From NCBI GenBank assembly GCA_020310875.1, contig CM035407.1, positions 67,755,658 to 67,819,657 of the forward strand: 64,000 bases of DNA, written 5' to 3'. The DNA is from Ceratopteris richardii (taxonomy: Eukaryota; Streptophyta; Polypodiopsida; Polypodiales; Pteridaceae). The notes under the pieces are model-generated. The model did no database searches. It saw nothing but the letters and a program-made list of their open reading frames with translations, and was not told the origin of the DNA. Below, piece by piece: positions 59,057 to 64,000 of this stretch (positions within the stretch are counted from its first letter, which is position 1; each line of letters begins with the position of its first letter). The position numbers were made by a program, and so were the translations under genes.

Positions 59057-59356
59057 TCACTCCACAAAAGGAAGTAAGCCCAAAGCTTTGCGGAAAGCTT
59101 CAAACTTCTCCCTAGGCAGAGCCTTCGTGAGAAGGTCTGCAATGTTCTCCTGCGTGGGCACATATGCCAAGCTGATCTCCCCAGCAGAGAACCTCTCCCT
59201 GACATAGTGATAATGCACCTCAATGTGCTTAGTGCGAGCATGGAACACAGGGTTCCTCGCAACTGCCAATGCGCTCTGACTGTCAGTGAAGATGGTGGTG
59301 GCAGAAGACTGGCCAACACCCAAATCAGCCATAAGGCGTCTGAGCCACACACACTC
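59057..59356 (-). pseudogene. C2 RNase H C-terminal part
   Basis: Reads VECVWLRRLMADLGV, then TIFTDSQSALAVARNP, HYHYVRERFSAGEI and NIADLLTKALPREKF, the last two-thirds of the copia RNase H and the family C-terminus. The part with the first catalytic Asp and Glu is missing. C1 (about 8200-8540) still has roughly 330 bp that are deleted here between ITQ and the Ala-Phe-Thr segment. Confidence 0.88.
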
Positions 59357-60287
59357 AACAGTCGCTGTGAAAGCTGCCCTGAGTAATGCATAAGTAAATC
59401 AAGCATCCAACAGCCTGCTGATAGAGAACAACATCAAATGCATCTCCAGCATCATGAAGACTCAATCGTAAACCTGTCTCCATAGGAGTGGCACTAGGCT
59501 TACAGTCTTCAAGGCCAAAACGCTGCAATAATGTGTCAATATATTTCGTTTGACACAAAACCATTCCACCATCAACTTGCATAAACTGAATCCCCAAATA
59601 GTGATGCAAATGCCCCAAATCAGACATCTCAAATGAGGCATGCAAATCAGCCTTAAAATCAGCAATATGTGTCTCAATAGGACCAGTGAGCAGCATGTCA
59701 TCAACATAGACAACAATGATCAGAAGCACATCATTAGCACGCTTAACATATAAGGTGCTTTCAGTTGGACTGTTCTCAAAACCATGTGCAACCAGATGGG
59801 CATGTATCTTCTCATACCAAGCACGTGGTGCTTGCTTTAAACCATATAATGCCTTCTTTAACCTGCACACCTTGTTTTCATGCCCTTTCTGCACAAAGCC
59901 ACGGGGCTGAAAAACATACACTTCTTCATGTAAGTCACCATTCAGAAATGCTGTTTTAATGTCCAACTGATATACATTCCAACCATGATGGGCTGCAAGT
60001 GCACAAATGCTCCGAACAGTAGTCATACGGCATGTAGGTGCAAAGGTCTCATCAAAATCAATGCCTCTCTCTTGCGCATAAACCTTTGCAACAAGCCTAG
60101 CCTTATACCTGTCAACTGTACCATTAGGTTTACACTTCAGCTTGTATACCCACTTAGTACCAATGGCCTTCTTGCCAGGAGGCAAGTCACATAAAGACCA
60201 TGTACCATTCTTCATTATAGCATCATATTCAGATTGCATAGCAGCCATCCAATTTTCTGAATTTTATGCTTCATCAAAAGAAACAGG
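59357..60287 (-). pseudogene. C2 reverse transcriptase
   Basis: In frame with the upstream polyprotein after TAA near 60271. Contains [41 protein letters not shown], catalytic VVYVDDMLLTG (about 59700) and LGHLHHYLGIQF, then ends in the out-of-frame junction of the RNase H deletion. RT residues look intact. It acts in copying element RNA to DNA inside the virus-like particle. Confidence 0.93.
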
Positions 60288-63026
60288 CTCATTCTCATCA
60301 CAGAGACTAGATGCAGCCATAGCATAGCAATCTGATGCAAAGGAGGCACTATGAGAGCCTGAATGAGTACGATATGACAAAGGTGCATCTAATTTGCTGT
60401 CACGCAAAGTCTGCACCAGCCATTTTGGCATAGTTTTTGCCTGCTCAATATCAGCTCTCTCATCAACAAGTGCATCATGTAAATCTGCATCAGAAATGGA
60501 ATGATATGCATCATCATATGAAACCTGCAAAGGCTGAGAAGTTGCCTCATTAGGACCAGCACTAGCCTGTCCACCTGTAAAAAGAGGCATCGAAGTATCA
60601 TACATGTCTTTGGAGCTAACAGATGTCTCCTTAGTACATGAAAGCAATGGCTGAATAGCATCTTCCACAAAGACAACATCACGGCTAACCAGAATGCGTT
60701 TAGTCTGTGGATGATACAGACGATAGCCTTTACTTTCAGAACTGTACCCAACAAAAATACATTTTACTGCCTTATCATCCAATTTTCTGCGATGTTGTTC
60801 AGGCACTAATGCATATGCCAAACAACCAAAAACATGCAGATGAGCAACAGATGGCTTGCGGTCATGCCAAGCCTCATATGGAGTGATAGACTGCAACGCT
60901 TTAGTGGGATACCTGTTCAGTACATATGCTGCACACATGACAGCCTCAAGCCAGAAACTATGTGGTAAAGCCTGACTTTTGACCATGCACCTCGCCATCT
61001 CCATGAGTGACCTGTTCTTTCGTTCAGCAACTCCATTCTGTTGAGGTGTATACGGCACTGTACACTGGTGTTTTATCCCACGTTCAGCCAGAAATGCATT
61101 AAAATCTGAAGACATATATTCCCCCCCTCGATCAGAATGGAGGGTGCCCATTTTACATGCTGACAGATTTTCAGCCAAAACCAAAAACTGTTTGAAGCAC
61201 ATGAACACTTCGAACTTTGCTTTGAGTGGATAAACCCATGCATGCCTGGAAAAATCATCAATGAAAGTCACGAAGTAAAGATAATTTCCAAAAGAGGGTG
61301 TCTGCATAGGACCACAGACATCACTATGTACAAGCTGCAATTTCTGCGTAGCCCGAACTGAACCATCTTTTGAAAAGGAAGAACGCTGCATTTTGCCCAA
61401 AATACAGCCTTCACAAACATGTTTTCCAGGTGCCTCAAGTTTGGGCAAAGAGGACACCATTTCAGATTTCTGCAGACGTAACAAACTAGCAAAATTCAGA
61501 TGACCAAAGCGTGCATGCCAAAGCTTTGCATCTGACATAGCTTGAGAATCATGAACTGCACTTGCCAAATCATTCACAGATCTTTCATAGTCTATGAGCT
61601 TATACAGCCCACGACATAAAATGCCAGAAGCAATAATCACATCGCCATTTGAGAGATCATGGACTGTACACCTGTCATCAATGAATTTCACAACCAAGCC
61701 AATCTTGGCTAATGCAGAAACTGATAACAGGTTCTTTTTGATCCATGGCACAAATAAAGCATCTGACAAAGTGAAAGAACTACCATCAGCAGTAGTCACA
61801 ATGATCTTACCAACTCCCATAACAGGATAAGAGGAGTTATTGGCGCATGTGATAGTATTCCCTGTAGGGGCAGGCTCGAGTGAAGAGAAGAAACTGCGCT
61901 CCGAGGTAATATGTTTGGTCACCCCACTGTCAAAGTACCAAACATCGGAGTCTACTGCAGACATGCACTGATCATGAGAAGATGGATCAAAACTGCAGAC
62001 AGTAGTAAACGCCCATTCTTCTTCCTGCACAAGATTTGCAGACTCTGTTTTTGGTGTAGAGGCCTCTGCAACAACCATTCCAGCCTCTTTCTTCTTTGCC
62101 TCTTTAGCAGCCAGTTTTGGACAGCTCTTTATAATATGATCATTTCCTTTACAGTACTTGCAGAACAATTTCTGCTTTTCTGATTTCTTCTCATCTTTAT
62201 CCTGGTTCTTCGATTGTGCAACATTTGCAGATTTTTGCTTACTAGTAGAAGAGTTCCATTTTCCTTTGCCCTTCTGACTAGCCATGAAAGCTTGATCTGC
62301 AACATGCATAATGGACCTGTTCTGCCTGGACTGATCTTCCTGCAACAGAACAGAGACTAATTCCTCAAATGACAAGGCATTCGGATTGCCTTTCATCATC
62401 AACCGAAGAGTAGAGGCAAAACTCTGATATGAATCAGGAAGACCATTCAGAACGGTCTGCACAAGTGAGCTATCTGGTATAACCTCATCAGCAGAAATCA
62501 ATTGTTCCTTCAGGTCTTTGATCTTTGTAAGAAAACTGTCCATAGAATCACCTTCATTCATGTGCTCACTCTCCAACTGTTTTCGGAGGTAAGCAACACG
62601 AGCCTCATTCCTAGCCTGGTACAAAGTGGTAAGTGTATCCCAAGCATCCTTTGCTGTTCTGCAAGAGCGAATGTGAGGAATAATGGCACGTTTGACAGAC
62701 AAAGCTATCAATGCATATGCCTGGGCATCTCTGCCATCCCAACGAATCTGCTCTGCAGTAGATGCAACAGAAACAGCAGCACGAATAGGAATCTGCGGAA
62801 TATCATCTTCGACACCATCTTCATCAGCTCCAACACCTCCAGCACTTGTATTTGTAGTACTGGTAGTCGTAGGTGTAACAGGACGTCTTTCAATACCCTG
62901 CACAATGTTCCACAGTCCTTTTGCAACCAGTACATGTCGCATCATATAAGCCCATAATGGGTAGTTGGTACCATCCAACTTATCCTCAACAGCCAACATA
63001 CGGAATACATCACTGCTTTCAGCCAT
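60264..63026 (-). pseudogene. C2 gag-protease-integrase polyprotein
   Basis: 920 uninterrupted codons from the ATG at 63026. Gag (DGTNYPLWAYMMRHVL at the start, UBN2 about 100-250), zinc knuckle CKYCKGNDHIIKSC (about residue 290, C-x2-C-x4-H-x4-C), protease WYFDSGVTKH (about 366), the HHCC finger LWHARFGH...CEGCILGK (about 500-545), and integrase with HSDVCGPM, HSDRGGEYMS and NGVAERKNR (35 residues between the last two acidic residues, DD35E). It ends at TAA near 60271, where the related C1 and C3 copies have a sense codon (CAA in C1), so a single C-to-T change separates it from RT. Confidence 0.94.
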
Positions 63027-63365
63027 GGCCGGTGACTAAAATACCTTGATGCAGAAAATTGATTGTATCTCAAAAAGTTGAACGGAACTGCCCAGACGAG
63101 TTCTGCTAGACCTGTAGCAGACCGAGACGCTTAAACTGGTGAACAGAAACTGGTATATACCTTTGGCACAAAAGGACGAAATAGCCTGCACAAGCACTAC
63201 GATAGTGCGTTCGGAGGCCGAAACGAGCTCAGATCGCGATTTCGGCACCACACAGCAAAGCTGTTTTGATCTCTAAAACACCCTGAGTATGCTCACCAAA
63301 TTTCATGCGAATCTGAGACTGCAAACGAAGGAGTGTCGACGGCGCCCTAGATGAAGCGACGACCT

Positions 63366-63377
63366 GCTCTGATACCA
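63366..63377 (-). other. C2 primer binding site (Met tRNA)
   Basis: The minus strand reads TGGTATCAGAGC, two bases after the LTR. Confidence 0.93.
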
Positions 63378-63379
63378 AT

Positions 63380-63609
63380 TGTTGGAGATAGACGTCTGCG
63401 GAAGCATGCGAACAACACAAGGAAGAAGAAGAAGCTTGGAGCACAACACACAATACTGAATGTATTACTAGAGAATGTACAAAGATAAGTAGCCCATTAG
63501 GGCAATAGGCGTATATACAAGCCGGGGGAAAAAAACCTCCTAAAGAGGGAAAAAAGTGCCCCGGCGGTCCTAGAGTGTTCACACACATCACTACCTAAAT
63601 ATATCAACA
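63380..63609 (-). repeat. C2 5' LTR
   Basis: 230 bp, TG...CA ends, next to target duplication tattt (63610-63614). Confidence 0.96.
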
Positions 63610-64000
63610 TATTTTATAACCTAAATTTTGTAATAATGAAACCCAATAGTGATTACAAAAACGAACATCTCGATCTGATAAAATAACTTTTGGAAAACCA
63701 TGATGTGGAAAAATAAATTTAATAAATAACTTAGGAGCTTGAAGTGCAGAAAGAGTCTTTTTACAAGGAATAAAATATGCTTGTTTACTAAACCTATCAA
63801 CAATTTTCCAAATCATATCATTATGTGATGAAGTTGTAGGAAGACCAGTAATAAAATCCATAGAAGTTTGTTCCCATGGTCCATTAGGTATGGGAAGTGG
63901 CATTAACAATCCAAATGCTTTACCATGATGTCTTTTTACACGTTGACACACAATGCAATGGGAAACATATTATGCAATATCTTTGTCCATATTCGGCCAA
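63610..64000 (-). pseudogene. D2 integrase N-terminal half (Ty3/gypsy)
   Basis: Reads CQRVKRHHGKAFGLLMPLP, then WEQTSMDFITGLPTTSSHND (first catalytic Asp), IVDRFSKQAYFIPC, FFPHHGFPKVILSDRDVRFC (second Asp) and HYWVSLLQNLGYKI. At 63610 copia C2 interrupts the gene, and it resumes at 58752. The H2C2 finger lies at the window edge. Apart from the insertion and a stop near 63970, this half looks well preserved. Confidence 0.9.

Larger units (their letters stand above)
58753..63609 (-). mobile_element. copia element C2 (young, minus strand)
   Basis: LTRs of 230 bp each (58753-58982 and 63380-63609) differ at two sites. Perfect target duplication tattt, Met primer site 63366-63377, purine tract complement 'aatccccccctggg'-like at 58983. 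The internal region of 4.4 kb codes for gag-pol with one nonsense codon and one deletion. It is the youngest element here and sits inside the integrase gene of D2. Confidence 0.97.
57313..64000 (-). mobile_element. gypsy chromovirus D2 (3' part), running off the window
   Basis: Minus-strand Ty3/gypsy: integrase (63998 downward), interrupted by copia C2 at 63609-58753, then the integrase C-terminus and chromodomain to about 57944, purine tract, and 3' LTR 57313-57813. Gag to RNase H lie beyond the right edge. It is the same family as D1. Confidence 0.9.

Overview
The window looks like nuclear DNA of a land plant. It is AT-rich and consists of nested LTR retrotransposons: Ty1/copia with initiator-Met primer sites, a chromodomain Ty3/gypsy, and a chromodomain-less Ty3/gypsy with an Asp-type primer site. 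Plant-type LINE pieces, tRNA-derived SINE-like units, minisatellites and long (TA)n runs are also present. I cannot place the species; a large-genome plant such as a fern, lycophyte or gymnosperm would fit, but that is inference. I see no convincing host gene.

Layout. 1-7565: SINE-like units, ~67-bp tandem repeats, (TA)n and (AC/TA)n runs, and a dispersed repeat (R1). 7566-25937: a nest. The 5' LTR of a gypsy chromovirus (D1, +) is split by an old copia element (C1, -, 7748-12208). The D1 internal region, just before its gag ATG, is split by a young large gypsy element (E, -, 12669-25590, TSD gtcat). 25938-26640: second copy of the dispersed repeat (R2). 27693-30013: 5'-truncated copia A1. 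30150-36511: jumble of LINE endonuclease, copia C3 fragments, a LINE reverse transcriptase on the minus strand, and a C3 LTR. 36512-44702: inverted and tandem TAGCTA-type arrays around minus-strand remnants of an unnamed DNA-transposon-like gene, with a 24-bp minisatellite and two (TA)n runs. 44703-56669: copia A2 (+), split by a 6.6-kb non-coding LTR element (F, 47716-54315). 56670-57112: more of the TAGCTA-type array. 57313 to the window end: gypsy chromovirus D2 (-), split by a young copia C2 (58753-63609, TSD tattt).

Relative ages follow from nesting and from LTR pairs compared by eye: C2 about 1%, E and F about 1.2%, A2 about 4%, C1 more than 10%. Every element with coding capacity is damaged. 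Several nonsense codons are compatible with C-to-T change.

The least ordinary items are: element E (five coding blocks in one frame of about 3,100 codons broken only by five stops, two H2C2 zinc-binding modules, a second retropepsin-like domain after integrase, and a 1-kb ATCG-rich leader repeat); the unnamed DDE-like gene family at 41-44 kb with its inverted flanking arrays; and a 5S-rRNA-derived promoter segment in the leader of A2.
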